Source: Clostridium sp. CAG:167
GTDB lineage: Bacteria; Bacillota; Clostridia; Lachnospirales; Lachnospiraceae
Direction: 5' to 3'
DNA length: 10,213 nucleotides
Assembly (NCBI GenBank): GCA_000433735.1
Contig: HF998257.1
Coordinates: forward strand, 1-10,213
The position numbers and the translations under genes were made by a program. The notes under the pieces are model-generated. The model made no database searches, had not been told where the DNA came from, and saw nothing but the letters and a program-made list of their open reading frames with translations. This document shows, one piece after another, positions 1 to 6,180 of the stretch; positions within the stretch are counted from its first letter, which is position 1, and every line of letters starts with the position of its first letter.

Positions 1-56
1 CCTTGACTGCATAAACCAATCAAAGGAGAAGGTCACGCATTGAAGCAAAAACTACC

Positions 57-86
57 TTGCACCCCTCTCCACTTATATGGTATACT
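57..86 (+). promoter_or_regulatory. sigma-A promoter for the DUF4870-like gene
   Basis: TTGCAC (57-62) lies 18 nt before TATACT (81-86), and the -10 is preceded by TGG, an extended -10 signature. Transcription would begin near 93. The ribosome binding site AAAGGAG sits at 102-108, 11 nt before the ATG at 120, a slightly long spacing. No gene is recognised in the first 56 bases. Confidence 0.6.
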
Positions 87-119
87 AAGCAATAAAATAT
101 TAAAGGAGATATAATATAT

Positions 120-488
120 ATGGAAGAAAAAATCGTTTTTAACACAGAGGATGTAAACGGCAACAAAGTATTCGGTATCTTAGCCTACATCGGAATTCTC
201 TTTTTAGTGCCGCTTTTTGCTGCGAAAGACTCCCAGTATGCACGGTTCCACACCAACCAGGGACTGGTTCTGTTCATTGCCGAGGTCATTTTAAACATTG
301 CCGCCAAGATCGTCATCGGAATCTTCTCCGTGGCTTCTTTGGGCCTTTTGGCAGTACCGATCTCTATTGTTCTGAACCTGGTTGTATGGGCATTCAATCT
401 CGGCTTTATGATCCTTGGAATCGTAAATGCCTGCTCCGGTGAAGCCAAAGTACTTCCTGTGATCGGTAAAATTACGATTTTACGCTAA
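120..488 (+). CDS. small membrane protein, DUF4870/Tic20-like
   Basis: This 122-residue protein is almost entirely hydrophobic. After a short polar N-terminus (about residues 1-15) come a helix at about 17-36, a polar stretch containing an F-H-x-N-Q-G motif at about 43-48, a helix at about 49-69, and two closely packed helices at about 71-108, ending in a short cytoplasmic-type tail. The pattern of a first helix, a loop reading R-F-H-x-N-Q-G-L, then further helices is typical of the DUF4870/Tic20-like family of small bacterial membrane proteins, whose biochemical role is unknown. It is preceded by its own promoter and followed by a hairpin, so it is probably monocistronic. The family call comes from recall of the motif and topology; no function should be inferred. 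Confidence 0.8.
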   Translation: MEEKIVFNTEDVNGNKVFGILAYIGILFLVPLFAAKDSQYARFHTNQGLVLFIAEVILNIAAKIVIGIFSVASLGLLAVPISIVLNLVVWAFNLGFMILGIVNACSGEAKVLPVIGKITILR

Positions 489-512
489 TTTTTGCATCAA
501 AGGACAATCCTT

Positions 513-540
513 GAACCGGCAGACTGACCTCTGCCGGTTC
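513..540 (+). terminator. hairpin after the DUF4870-like gene
   Basis: A perfect 10-bp inverted repeat (GAACCGGCAG, 513-522; CTGCCGGTTC, 531-540) has an 8-nt loop and starts 24 nt after the stop codon. The following bases (ATTGTATATA) are AT-rich but not a clean T-run, so termination may be inefficient and may be backed up by the larger structure at 550-616. Confidence 0.55.
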
Positions 541-549
541 ATTGTATAT

Positions 550-616
550 AAAAAGAAACTGTAATTCCCGGGCTACCAGCCACGGCATACCCTGAAGAAT
601 TGACAGTTTCTTTTTT
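550..616. terminator. bidirectional terminator with a long branched head
   Basis: The outer arms AAAAAGAAACTGT (550-562) and ACAGTTTCTTTTT (603-615) are perfectly complementary over 13 bp and carry A-runs and T-runs that give a U-tract in both directions. The stem extends inward as AATTC (563-567) with GAATT (597-601), skipping G602. A small hairpin GGCT-ACC-AGCC (571-581) sits in the head. It lies between two convergent genes and would serve the + gene ending at 488 and the - gene ending at 636. Confidence 0.75.
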
Positions 617-635
617 ATCTTAAATATTTGACTGA

Positions 636-1589
636 CTATGGCACCTTTGGTTCCGGCGGTGTCAGGGCAGTTGTATCAAACGGACATCCGTTATTACCGC
701 TGCCGGCCTCCCCGGAGGAACAGGTTCCACAAGTAGGACTGGAATAGTCTCGTTTCAGACACTGCTCAAACTTAGGCGGTCCCAGTTCCAGCGGTTTGAT
801 CGCCAGATCCAGCAATTCTCCGGCTACAAACTGTTTGCAGTCTGAATTATCCGGTGAAACAATGCTGCCTTTCGGTGTCTGGATCTTGCCGCCACTGGCC
901 ACATTATATCCTGCGTAGTACAAACTCTGCAGGATCACAGTCAAGCCAATGGTTGCTGTGTCACCATCGGTGTCAAAGCCGATCATCTTTGGAATTGCCA
1001 ACAAGTTGATACCCTGCCGCACCATGTTGTTTCCTGCCTGGAATCCAATATAACTCAGAGCAGCCGTTGGCGTTTCTCCTTCGTTATAGGACACTCCATA
1101 TGGAGCAAAAATCTCCAGTGTGACCGAAACCGGATTGGTATCCTCATTGTAGGTTGCACTGGTGGTTTCCGGTGGCAGATATACCGCCGTCGGATAAATC
1201 GTTCCAAGCAGCCGGCAATCGGAATCATAGATATTCATGGCGAAGCTGGCGGTAAGGTTTGACAAAGTTACCTGATAGCAGTTCGGTCTGCCGGTAATAG
1301 GCTCAACCTGAACATTCCCCTCGCCATAGGTATAAGTGAGATCCATAAGCTGTACATTAGCCTTCGCTGCTGTTGGGTAGGTAGCCGAAATATCCGTCCC
1401 TAACGCAAAGGTGGTACACAAATTAATTCCAATCTCATCATAGATCAGCGGAGCAAGGATTCCCAGTGTGGTTGGATCTGCACAAATAGGAGATACACAC
1501 ACATCCATACACTTCGGTGGAAGGTTCTGCACAACGGGACTGACGATCCGGGTGCCACAATTGCATTTGCCTGCGTTGCAAGTTGTCAT
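636..1589 (-). CDS. cysteine-rich protein of unknown function, possible spore-surface protein
   Basis: The 317-residue product is not recognised. Its N-terminus is rich in cysteine (C4, C9, C11, C27, C31, C36, C58) and so is the C-terminal tail (C277, C287, C290, C302), which is also Gly/Ser/Pro-rich. The middle, about residues 60-260, has few cysteines and reads as alternating hydrophobic/polar segments rich in Thr, Val, Tyr and Asn, suggesting beta structure. There is no signal peptide or membrane segment. Cysteine-flanked, beta-rich, leaderless proteins are common among endospore coat and exosporium components, and a sporulation-like -10 (CATAAAATA) lies 31 nt upstream, but this assignment is inference. 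The start is set by AGGGAAC a few bases before the ATG. It is transcribed away from the gene at 1685 and ends at the bidirectional terminator. Confidence 0.7.
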   Translation of the reverse strand: MTTCNAGKCNCGTRIVSPVVQNLPPKCMDVCVSPICADPTTLGILAPLIYDEIGINLCTTFALGTDISATYPTAAKANVQLMDLTYTYGEGNVQVEPITGRPNCYQVTLSNLTASFAMNIYDSDCRLLGTIYPTAVYLPPETTSATYNEDTNPVSVTLEIFAPYGVSYNEGETPTAALSYIGFQAGNNMVRQGINLLAIPKMIGFDTDGDTATIGLTVILQSLYYAGYNVASGGKIQTPKGSIVSPDNSDCKQFVAGELLDLAIKPLELGPPKFEQCLKRDYSSPTCGTCSSGEAGSGNNGCPFDTTALTPPEPKVP

Positions 1590-1620
1590 AATTTTGTTCC
1601 CTCTTTTTGTGTTTTGTTAC

Positions 1621-1629
1621 TATTTTATG
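1621..1629 (-). promoter_or_regulatory. possible sigma-K-type -10 element
   Basis: On the minus strand this reads CATAAAATA, matching the Bacillus sigma-K -10 consensus CATAnnnTA, placed to give a leader of about 25 nt before the ATG at 1589. I could not find a convincing -35 (an AC-containing motif) at the expected distance, and no good sigma-A alternative was seen, so the call is weak. Confidence 0.25.
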
Positions 1630-1658
1630 TTCTAATTTAAGGATTGCTACAATATACT
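1630..1658 (+). promoter_or_regulatory. possible sigma-A promoter for the coiled-coil gene
   Basis: TATACT (1653-1658) is a good -10, with the poor -35 candidate TTCTAA (1630-1635) 17 nt upstream. Transcription would start near 1665, leaving a short leader with GAGGG (1675-1679). The region is shared with the divergent minus-strand gene. Confidence 0.35.
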
Positions 1659-1684
1659 TAGATGAAAACATAATGAGGGTATCT

Positions 1685-2344
1685 ATGCAGATCTTTTCCA
1701 TTGGACAGACTAAAAATATCGCTCTTTATACAGTAAAAAACGGCATCTTCCAATGCCTTTTGGAGGGCGGACAAACAAGCCGCCCTGTACTGGCAGCCAA
1801 CGATTACCAAAACAGCCTTACCGCCACAGCACACCATTTTGCCATCTACTTTTCCTATATGAGCACGGAAAACCAGTTGTCCATCCACAATCTCAGCGAC
1901 CGCAACGACACCTACCGCATTGTGGAAATGGAAGGCCGGACGATCTACCATCCATTCCTCCTGTCCTGGAACGACCACCTTCTTGTCTTTTATGTAGTGG
2001 GAAACGGCACCTATGAGATCGTAGGATTTTTCGTAGGCGAAAACCGCCATACACGGCTTCCCTTTATCTTCCCCTATATCCCCTCTTTCACCTGCCACAA
2101 CTTAAGCGGCCATGTCCTTGTGTGCATCCACACCCAGCCCGGCATGGTCTATCGTTTCAGCGAAGAGGCCGGATGGGAAAAACTTCAGACGGATTCCGAC
2201 ACAAAAATACCGGAACTGACCGAGCAGCTCCGGCAAAAAGACCAACTGATCCAGTCGATCCAGGCTCAATATGAAGAATTACGAAATACGGCTCTCCAAT
2301 ATCGGGATGAAGCCAAAAAATGGTACGAAAAGGCTACTCGTTGA
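1685..2344 (+). CDS. unknown protein with C-terminal coiled coil
   Basis: The product is not recognised. I place the start at the ATG at 1685 because GAGGG (1675-1679) sits 5 nt ahead of it. The in-frame ATG at 1673 overlaps that site and the upstream extension to 1607 lacks a ribosome binding site. This gives 219 residues. Residues 1 to about 165 contain repeated short hydrophobic strands separated by polar turns (F-x-I-Y-F-S-Y, H-L-L-V-F-Y-V, H-V-L-V-C-I), resembling the blades of a beta-propeller or other repeat sheet. From about 175 to the end the sequence is a highly charged Leu/Gln/Glu-rich helix with heptad spacing, a probable coiled coil. There is no signal peptide. The gene runs into the opposing gene with an 11-nt tail-to-tail overlap. 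Function unknown; an oligomerising or scaffold role is only a guess. Confidence 0.75.
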   Translation: MQIFSIGQTKNIALYTVKNGIFQCLLEGGQTSRPVLAANDYQNSLTATAHHFAIYFSYMSTENQLSIHNLSDRNDTYRIVEMEGRTIYHPFLLSWNDHLLVFYVVGNGTYEIVGFFVGENRHTRLPFIFPYIPSFTCHNLSGHVLVCIHTQPGMVYRFSEEAGWEKLQTDSDTKIPELTEQLRQKDQLIQSIQAQYEELRNTALQYRDEAKKWYEKATR

Positions 2345-2816
2345 TGGTCTTTCCCTCTTCGATATAAGCCAGTGCGTTATCCCGGTTGTGCTGTATTTCC
2401 TCCGGTGTCAGTTCCCGGACTGCCTTAGCCGGGCTTCCTACAATGAGGGTGCCATCTGCAAACTCTTTGTTCTGGGTAACCAGTGCCCCGGCTCCTACGA
2501 TGCAGTTCTTTCCGATCTTGGCGCCATTTAATATAATGGCTCCCATACCGATCAGGGAATTATCCCCCACACTGCAGCCATGTACGATAGCGCTGTGTCC
2601 CACAGTTACACCATCACCGATATCCGTAGGAAAACCATAATCCACATGCACTACCGCATTATCCTGAATGTTGGTTTCTTTTCCTATGCGAATCGGCGCC
2701 ATATCGCCACGGATGGTAGCATTATGCCATACGGTACAGCCTGCTCCCATCTCTACATCTCCACGGACAACCGCACTTTCTGCCATGATCACATCTTTAA
2801 ATTCTTTTTTACTCAT
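2334..2816 (-). CDS. gamma-carbonic-anhydrase-like hexapeptide-repeat protein (YrdA/PaaY type)
   Basis: The 160-residue protein is a left-handed beta-helix of hexapeptide repeats (for example V-R-G-D-V-E, I-R-G-D-M-A, I-G-x-G-V-T-V-G, I-V-G-A-G-A), closed by a C-terminal helix after the family sequence V-G-S-P-A-K-A-V-R. Three histidines at 57, 74 and 79 fall where the gamma-class carbonic anhydrases place their metal ligands. Family members form trimers and bind zinc or iron, but many lack demonstrated anhydrase activity and the physiological substrate is uncertain. I choose the start at 2816 rather than 2882 because the ATG overlaps the stop of the upstream nucleotidyltransferase gene (shared 8 nt, ATGAGTAA) and GAAAGGA lies upstream. 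This implies translational coupling. The stop lies within the end of the opposing gene. Confidence 0.88.
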   Translation of the reverse strand: MSKKEFKDVIMAESAVVRGDVEMGAGCTVWHNATIRGDMAPIRIGKETNIQDNAVVHVDYGFPTDIGDGVTVGHSAIVHGCSVGDNSLIGMGAIILNGAKIGKNCIVGAGALVTQNKEFADGTLIVGSPAKAVRELTPEEIQHNRDNALAYIEEGKTINE

Positions 2817-4314
2817 CTTCGTTTTTTCCTTTCTTATTCTGGTTATATTTAAGAGCCATGGAAAGAAGTTTGTCCGGCTCATTCAACGCCGGGTCCTCCA
2901 ATACCTGCTCCAATAGATAATGCAAAATTTCTCCAAGCCCCGGTCCCGGTGCGATCCCGTTCCGGATCAGATCCCTCCCTCCAATGGAAAGATCCGACAC
3001 TTTGACTGCCTCATTGGACGCCAGCACATCTTTCCATGCTTTTACCGCTGCGGACAGCTTTGCCAGTTTTTCCTCTCTGGTATAATCACTTTGAGCCAGA
3101 AGATCCGCTTTTTGCAGCAGGAACAAAAACGGCATGGCATCTTCACCGATCTGGTTCATCAGCCTCCGCATGCCTCGTTTTCCCTTGGCACAATACGCTC
3201 CCTTATCATAACACTGCTCGTAACGGCGGTCATGATACAGGATCATCCGTCCCACCATAGAGATAGTGTCATTATCAAATTTCAATCGGCGCAAAATCTG
3301 TTTTGCCTTTTTGGCTCCTGCTTCCGGATGCCCGTGAAAATGATGGATCCCCTCTTCATCCACAGTCCGGCAGTCTGGTTTTGCCACGTCATGCAAAAGT
3401 GCTCCATACACAAGGATCGTTAAAATCTTCTCCTCTGTCCAGCCCGTATAAGAAAAGGCATCTTTATGCTCTTCATACAGTTCCTGGATATGAGAAACAG
3501 CTGCCAGGGAATGGTGCCCCACATCGAAACAGTGATGTGGATTGTTCTGTTCTGTCTTCAGCATAACCGAAAACTCCGGCAGAAAATACTTCATAAGCCC
3601 GGTTTCCTCTGCCAGCATAAGTCTGTCGGATCCTTTGGAACAAAGCAGTTTGGTCAGTTCTGTCCGGATCCGTTCTGCACTGACATTTACCAGCGTCGGT
3701 GCAATCTCCCCGATGGCTTCCTTTGTTTTTTCTTCTATATGAAACTGCAGCTGTCCCGCAAACCGGATACCCCGCAGCATCCGAAGAGCATCTTCCTCAA
3801 ACCGCTCTCTGGGACTTCCCACACACCGGATGCATCTGCGCTCCAGATCCCCCAGTCCATCAAACTCATCGATCAGGCCGGATGTCTCATTATATGCCAT
3901 GGCATTGATGGTAAAATCCCGTCTCTTCAGATCTTCCACCAAATCAGGTGTAAAGATCACTTCCTTGGGATGTCTGTGATCCTCATACTCTCCATCCATC
4001 CGGTACGTGGTGACCTCATACCCCTCACTCCCTATCATAACCGTTACCGTTCCATGCTGGATCCCGGTATCAATAGTTCTGCGAAAAAGGCCCTTTACCT
4101 GCTCCGGTCTGGCCGATGTAGTAATATCCCAGTCTTTCGGTTTTCTGCCTAACATAGCGTCCCGGACACATCCACCTACCACAAAGGCTTCCTGTCCGTC
4201 TTCCTCCAGTTTATTCAGGATAAACGCTGCTGCCTCCGGAATTTCCAGCCGGATATCCGATCTCTTTTCTCCCAAATTTTCCAACAAATCACCACCAATC
4301 CTTTTTTCTGCCAT
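2809..4314 (-). CDS. cca: CCA-adding / poly(A) polymerase family tRNA nucleotidyltransferase with HD domain
   Basis: This 501-residue protein belongs to the class II nucleotidyltransferases that build or repair the 3' CCA of tRNA. The head domain shows G47-G48, the metal-binding pair D61-x-D63 and the flexible-loop region R-x-D-G-x-Y-x-D-x-R around 105-115. Next come R-R-D-F-T-I-N-A-M-A (131-140) and the neck motif E-D-A-L-R-M-L-R-G-I-R-F-A (174-186). An HD phosphohydrolase-type domain follows, with H-H around 260-268 and L-L-H-D-V-A-K-P at 306-313. An ATG at 4314, with AAAGGGGTG upstream, is preferred to the TTG at 4344, which would add ten residues. Sequence alone cannot say whether it adds CCA, only A, or only CC; a poly(A) polymerase is the alternative. 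It overlaps the downstream hexapeptide gene by 8 nt and is divergent from the gene at 4407. Confidence 0.9.
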   Translation of the reverse strand: MAEKRIGGDLLENLGEKRSDIRLEIPEAAAFILNKLEEDGQEAFVVGGCVRDAMLGRKPKDWDITTSARPEQVKGLFRRTIDTGIQHGTVTVMIGSEGYEVTTYRMDGEYEDHRHPKEVIFTPDLVEDLKRRDFTINAMAYNETSGLIDEFDGLGDLERRCIRCVGSPRERFEEDALRMLRGIRFAGQLQFHIEEKTKEAIGEIAPTLVNVSAERIRTELTKLLCSKGSDRLMLAEETGLMKYFLPEFSVMLKTEQNNPHHCFDVGHHSLAAVSHIQELYEEHKDAFSYTGWTEEKILTILVYGALLHDVAKPDCRTVDEEGIHHFHGHPEAGAKKAKQILRRLKFDNDTISMVGRMILYHDRRYEQCYDKGAYCAKGKRGMRRLMNQIGEDAMPFLFLLQKADLLAQSDYTREEKLAKLSAAVKAWKDVLASNEAVKVSDLSIGGRDLIRNGIAPGPGLGEILHYLLEQVLEDPALNEPDKLLSMALKYNQNKKGKNEDE

Positions 4315-4337
4315 TATCTTAACACACCCCTTTCCTC

Positions 4338-4366
4338 TTGACAACTCCCATTAAACCCCATATACT
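4338..4366 (+). promoter_or_regulatory. strong sigma-A promoter for the TSCPD gene and queT
   Basis: A perfect TTGACA (4338-4343) is followed after 17 nt by TATACT (4361-4366). Transcription should start near 4373. It overlaps the upstream region of the divergent nucleotidyltransferase gene, for which I saw no clear promoter. Confidence 0.8.
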
Positions 4367-4406
4367 ACATTGATGAGTTTATTTTTTGTCGGAAAGGAGT
4401 CTTTTT

Positions 4407-4673
4407 ATGTCAATGCATTATACTTACAAAACAAAAGGCACTTGCGCCCGCGTCATTGATCTGGATATCGACGGAGACCGCATATCCAATGTGAAATTTA
4501 CCGGTGGCTGCGACGGCAACTTAAAAGCCATTCCTGCATTGGTAGAAGGAATGACCGTTGACCAGATCCGCCAGCGTGTAGCAGGCATCAAGTGTGGCTT
4601 TAAAGATACTTCCTGTGCTGACCAGCTTGCCAAAGCTGTTTTGGAAGCATACGAAGCATCCAAAGAAAACTAA
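4407..4673 (+). CDS. TSCPD-domain protein, TIGR03905 family
   Basis: This 88-residue protein has four conserved cysteines (C13, C35, C63, C70) within T-C-A-R, G-G-C-D-G-N, I-K-C-G and T-S-C-A-D, typical of the small four-cysteine family TIGR03905. These proteins are stand-alone versions of the TSCPD domain found at the C-terminus of adenosylcobalamin-dependent ribonucleotide reductases. The cysteines could bind a metal or serve in redox chemistry. No reductase gene lies nearby, so the role is unknown. The start is the ATG at 4407, with AAAGGAG (4393-4399) 7 nt ahead; an in-frame TTG at 4386 precedes the ribosome binding site and is rejected. It is the first gene of a likely operon with queT, whose riboswitch begins within 10 nt of this stop codon. 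Confidence 0.88.
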   Translation: MSMHYTYKTKGTCARVIDLDIDGDRISNVKFTGGCDGNLKAIPALVEGMTVDQIRQRVAGIKCGFKDTSCADQLAKAVLEAYEASKEN

Positions 4674-4681
4674 CACGATCA

Positions 4682-4723
4682 TGAGTGTTCGAAACCATCC
4701 ACTCACTAAAAAAAACTAAGGAG
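4682..4723 (+). promoter_or_regulatory. preQ1-I riboswitch controlling queT
   Basis: Stem P1 is TGAGTG (4682-4687) with CACTCA (4700-4705), enclosing the 12-nt loop 4688-4699, which begins TTCG and contains ACCATC. It is followed by an A-rich tail ending AAAAACTAAGGAG, the hallmark 3' segment of the preQ1-I class. In this family the tail folds back on the loop as a pseudoknot around preQ1. AAGGAG (4718-4723) is part of the tail and is also the ribosome binding site of queT, 8 nt before the ATG, so ligand binding should block translation. No intrinsic terminator is visible, which agrees with translational control. Confidence 0.88.
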
Positions 4724-4731
4724 ATTTTAAA

Positions 4732-5226
4732 ATGAACAAAAAAGTTTTATGGATTTGTCACGCAGCTATGATTGCTGCTCTTTATGTCGTATTAACTCTG
4801 TGTATTAACGCCTTCGGTTTGGCAAGCGGCGCCATTCAGGTCCGCATTTCCGAAGCCCTGACGATTTTACCATATTTTACTCCGGCTGCCATTCCCGGCC
4901 TTGTAATTGGCTGCCTTATCAGTAACACCATCACCGGCTGTGCACTGTTAGACATCCTGCTGGGCAGCTTTGCCACCCTGCTTGGTGCCCTGGGTTCTTA
5001 TGCGCTGCGCCGTTTCAAATGGCTGGTGCCGCTTCCACCCATCATCGCCAACACTTTGATTGTTCCTTATGTACTTCGTATCGCCTATGGCGTAGAAGAC
5101 GGTATTTTTTACCTCATGGGAACAGTATGCGCCGGAGAGATCTTATCCTGCTATGTACTGGGTATGATTTTACTTTTTGCACTAGATAAATCCCACAAAA
5201 GTCTTTTTGCGAAAAAGAACGCTTAA
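4732..5226 (+). CDS. queT: QueT family queuosine-precursor transporter (ECF S component)
   Basis: This 164-residue membrane protein has about five to six hydrophobic segments (roughly 6-30, 43-65, 68-92, 98-118, 122-155). It carries the QueT family segment I-Q-V-R-I-S-E-A-L-T-I-L-P-Y-F near 35-49, followed by A-A-I-P-G-L-V-I-G-C. QueT proteins are substrate-binding components thought to import preQ1 or related queuine precursors for tRNA queuosine modification, working with a shared energy-coupling module encoded elsewhere. The preQ1-I riboswitch directly upstream independently supports the substrate. The C-terminus is a short basic cytoplasmic tail. It is probably co-transcribed with the TSCPD gene 58 nt upstream but separately regulated in translation. 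No terminator was recognised after it. Confidence 0.92.
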   Translation: MNKKVLWICHAAMIAALYVVLTLCINAFGLASGAIQVRISEALTILPYFTPAAIPGLVIGCLISNTITGCALLDILLGSFATLLGALGSYALRRFKWLVPLPPIIANTLIVPYVLRIAYGVEDGIFYLMGTVCAGEILSCYVLGMILLFALDKSHKSLFAKKNA

Positions 5227-5228
5227 TA

Positions 5229-5257
5229 TTGATTTTTCCCCTCAATAAGGTTATAAT
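5229..5257 (+). promoter_or_regulatory. sigma-A promoter for plsC
   Basis: TTGATT (5229-5234) and a perfect TATAAT (5252-5257) are separated by 17 nt. Transcription would start near 5264, giving a leader of about 114 nt before the plsC start. Confidence 0.75.
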
Positions 5258-5263
5258 AAACTC

Positions 5264-5377
5264 ATTCTTACAGACAAAGGACACCTGACATAGACCTTAT
5301 TTGGTGGGGGATTCTTTTTTTTTGCCCTGACAAACCTGTGACAGCTGTCCGGTTACCAATCCATATGGGAGGTTTTC
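5264..5377 (+). other. plsC 5' leader
   Basis: The predicted leader contains a run of nine T (5316-5323 region), a repeated CCTGACA (5284-5290 and 5326-5332), a 10-bp palindrome GACAGCTGTC (5340-5349), and a possible long-range pairing GGACA (5279-5283) with TGTCC (5346-5350). No stable hairpin directly precedes the T-run, so I cannot support an attenuator. The ribosome binding site GGGAGG is at 5367-5372. Confidence 0.3.
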
Positions 5378-6109
5378 ATGAGAACTATCATTATCTTGAT
5401 TCTTTATGTTATTATTACCATTCTGAGCATTCCGTGCTACCTGATCGAATGGATCATCCGGCTTATTAACCCAATGGCTGCCGCCAAGATTGCCCAGGTC
5501 ATTGTTAAGGGTGTTTTCAATCTGGTCATGTTTGTATCCGGCTGCCGCAAGGAGATTGTGGGGCTGGAACGGATTCCAAGAGATACACCGGTTATGTACG
5601 CCGCCAACCACCGCAGTTTTTATGATATCGTTCTGGCTTATGCTACCGTACCGAACCAGACCGCTTTTATTTCCAAAAAAGAGATCAAAAAGATGCCTTG
5701 TGTCGCGCAGTGGATGTTTTTCCTCAACTGCCAGTTTATGGATCGGGACGATATCAAACAGAGTCTTCAGGTGATTCTAAATGCCATTGCCCTTGTCAAA
5801 GAGGGGTATTCTATCTATATCGCACCGGAAGGCACCCGCAACGCCACCGACACTTTGCTGGAGTTTAAGGAAGGCAGTATGAAGATCGCCACCAAGGGAA
5901 ACTGCCCGATCGTCCCTGTATGTTTTCACGGCACAGAAGATATTTTTGAAAACCGTCTCCCATGGATCCACAAAGGAAAGATCCGGGTAGAGTTTGGCGA
6001 ACCGATCTATCCTGCCGACCTGGATAAAGACCAGAAAAAACATTTGGGCGAACTGGTCCGTGAACGAGTAGCCGCTCTCTACGAAAATGGGAAAAAGGCT
6101 GTGAATTAG
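5378..6109 (+). CDS. plsC: 1-acyl-sn-glycerol-3-phosphate acyltransferase (PlsC family)
   Basis: The 243-residue protein opens with a membrane-anchoring hydrophobic segment (about 3-30) and carries the acyltransferase motifs in order. These are N-H-R-S-F-Y-D with catalytic H78 and D83 (H-x4-D), a substrate-binding region around F-M-D-R-D-D near 120-125, E151-G-T-R154 for phosphate binding, and I-V-P-V near 178-181. It transfers an acyl chain to position 2 of lysophosphatidic acid to make phosphatidic acid at the cytoplasmic membrane. GGGAGG lies 5 nt before the ATG. It has its own promoter, and a separate promoter follows for the next gene. The exact acyl donor and substrate within the PlsC superfamily cannot be read from sequence. 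Confidence 0.92.
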   Translation: MRTIIILILYVIITILSIPCYLIEWIIRLINPMAAAKIAQVIVKGVFNLVMFVSGCRKEIVGLERIPRDTPVMYAANHRSFYDIVLAYATVPNQTAFISKKEIKKMPCVAQWMFFLNCQFMDRDDIKQSLQVILNAIALVKEGYSIYIAPEGTRNATDTLLEFKEGSMKIATKGNCPIVPVCFHGTEDIFENRLPWIHKGKIRVEFGEPIYPADLDKDQKKHLGELVRERVAALYENGKKAVN

Positions 6110-6112
6110 CAC

Positions 6113-6141
6113 TTTTCATTTTCTCAAAAAAATGGTATGAT
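6113..6141 (+). promoter_or_regulatory. sigma-A promoter for the single-pass membrane protein gene
   Basis: TTTTCA (6113-6118) is followed after 17 nt by TATGAT (6136-6141), with TGG just before it as an extended -10. It starts 4 nt after the plsC stop. Confidence 0.55.
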
Positions 6142-6180
6142 ATGTTTTGTTAATGTAAAAATTGTGACAGGAGGATTTCA

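Noticed and set aside
40..114. 24-codon TTG-started mini-gene behind AAAGGAG (22-28)
   Set aside because: It runs through the promoter and ribosome binding site of the next gene, has an 11-nt spacing and a rare start, and there is no sign of coding selection.
1630..1660. Sigma-E promoter for the cysteine-rich gene (ATATT with CATA)
   Set aside because: The spacing between the two boxes is about 21 nt, well above the 13-15 nt expected.
1658..2098. 146-codon open frame on the - strand
   Set aside because: Shadow of the coiled-coil gene at 1685-2344, which has a proper ribosome binding site.
3466..4152. 228-codon open frame on the + strand
   Set aside because: It lies antisense to the well-supported nucleotidyltransferase gene, with no ribosome binding site and no recognisable motifs.
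4315..4344. TTG start giving a 511-residue nucleotidyltransferase
   Set aside because: The ATG at 4314 has a ribosome-binding-like AAAGGGGTG upstream, while the TTG lies within the divergent promoter and has none.
5282..5325. CACC/GGTG stem before the T-run as an attenuator
   Set aside because: Only 4 bp with a 17-nt loop, and four extra G before the T-run; too weak for an intrinsic terminator.
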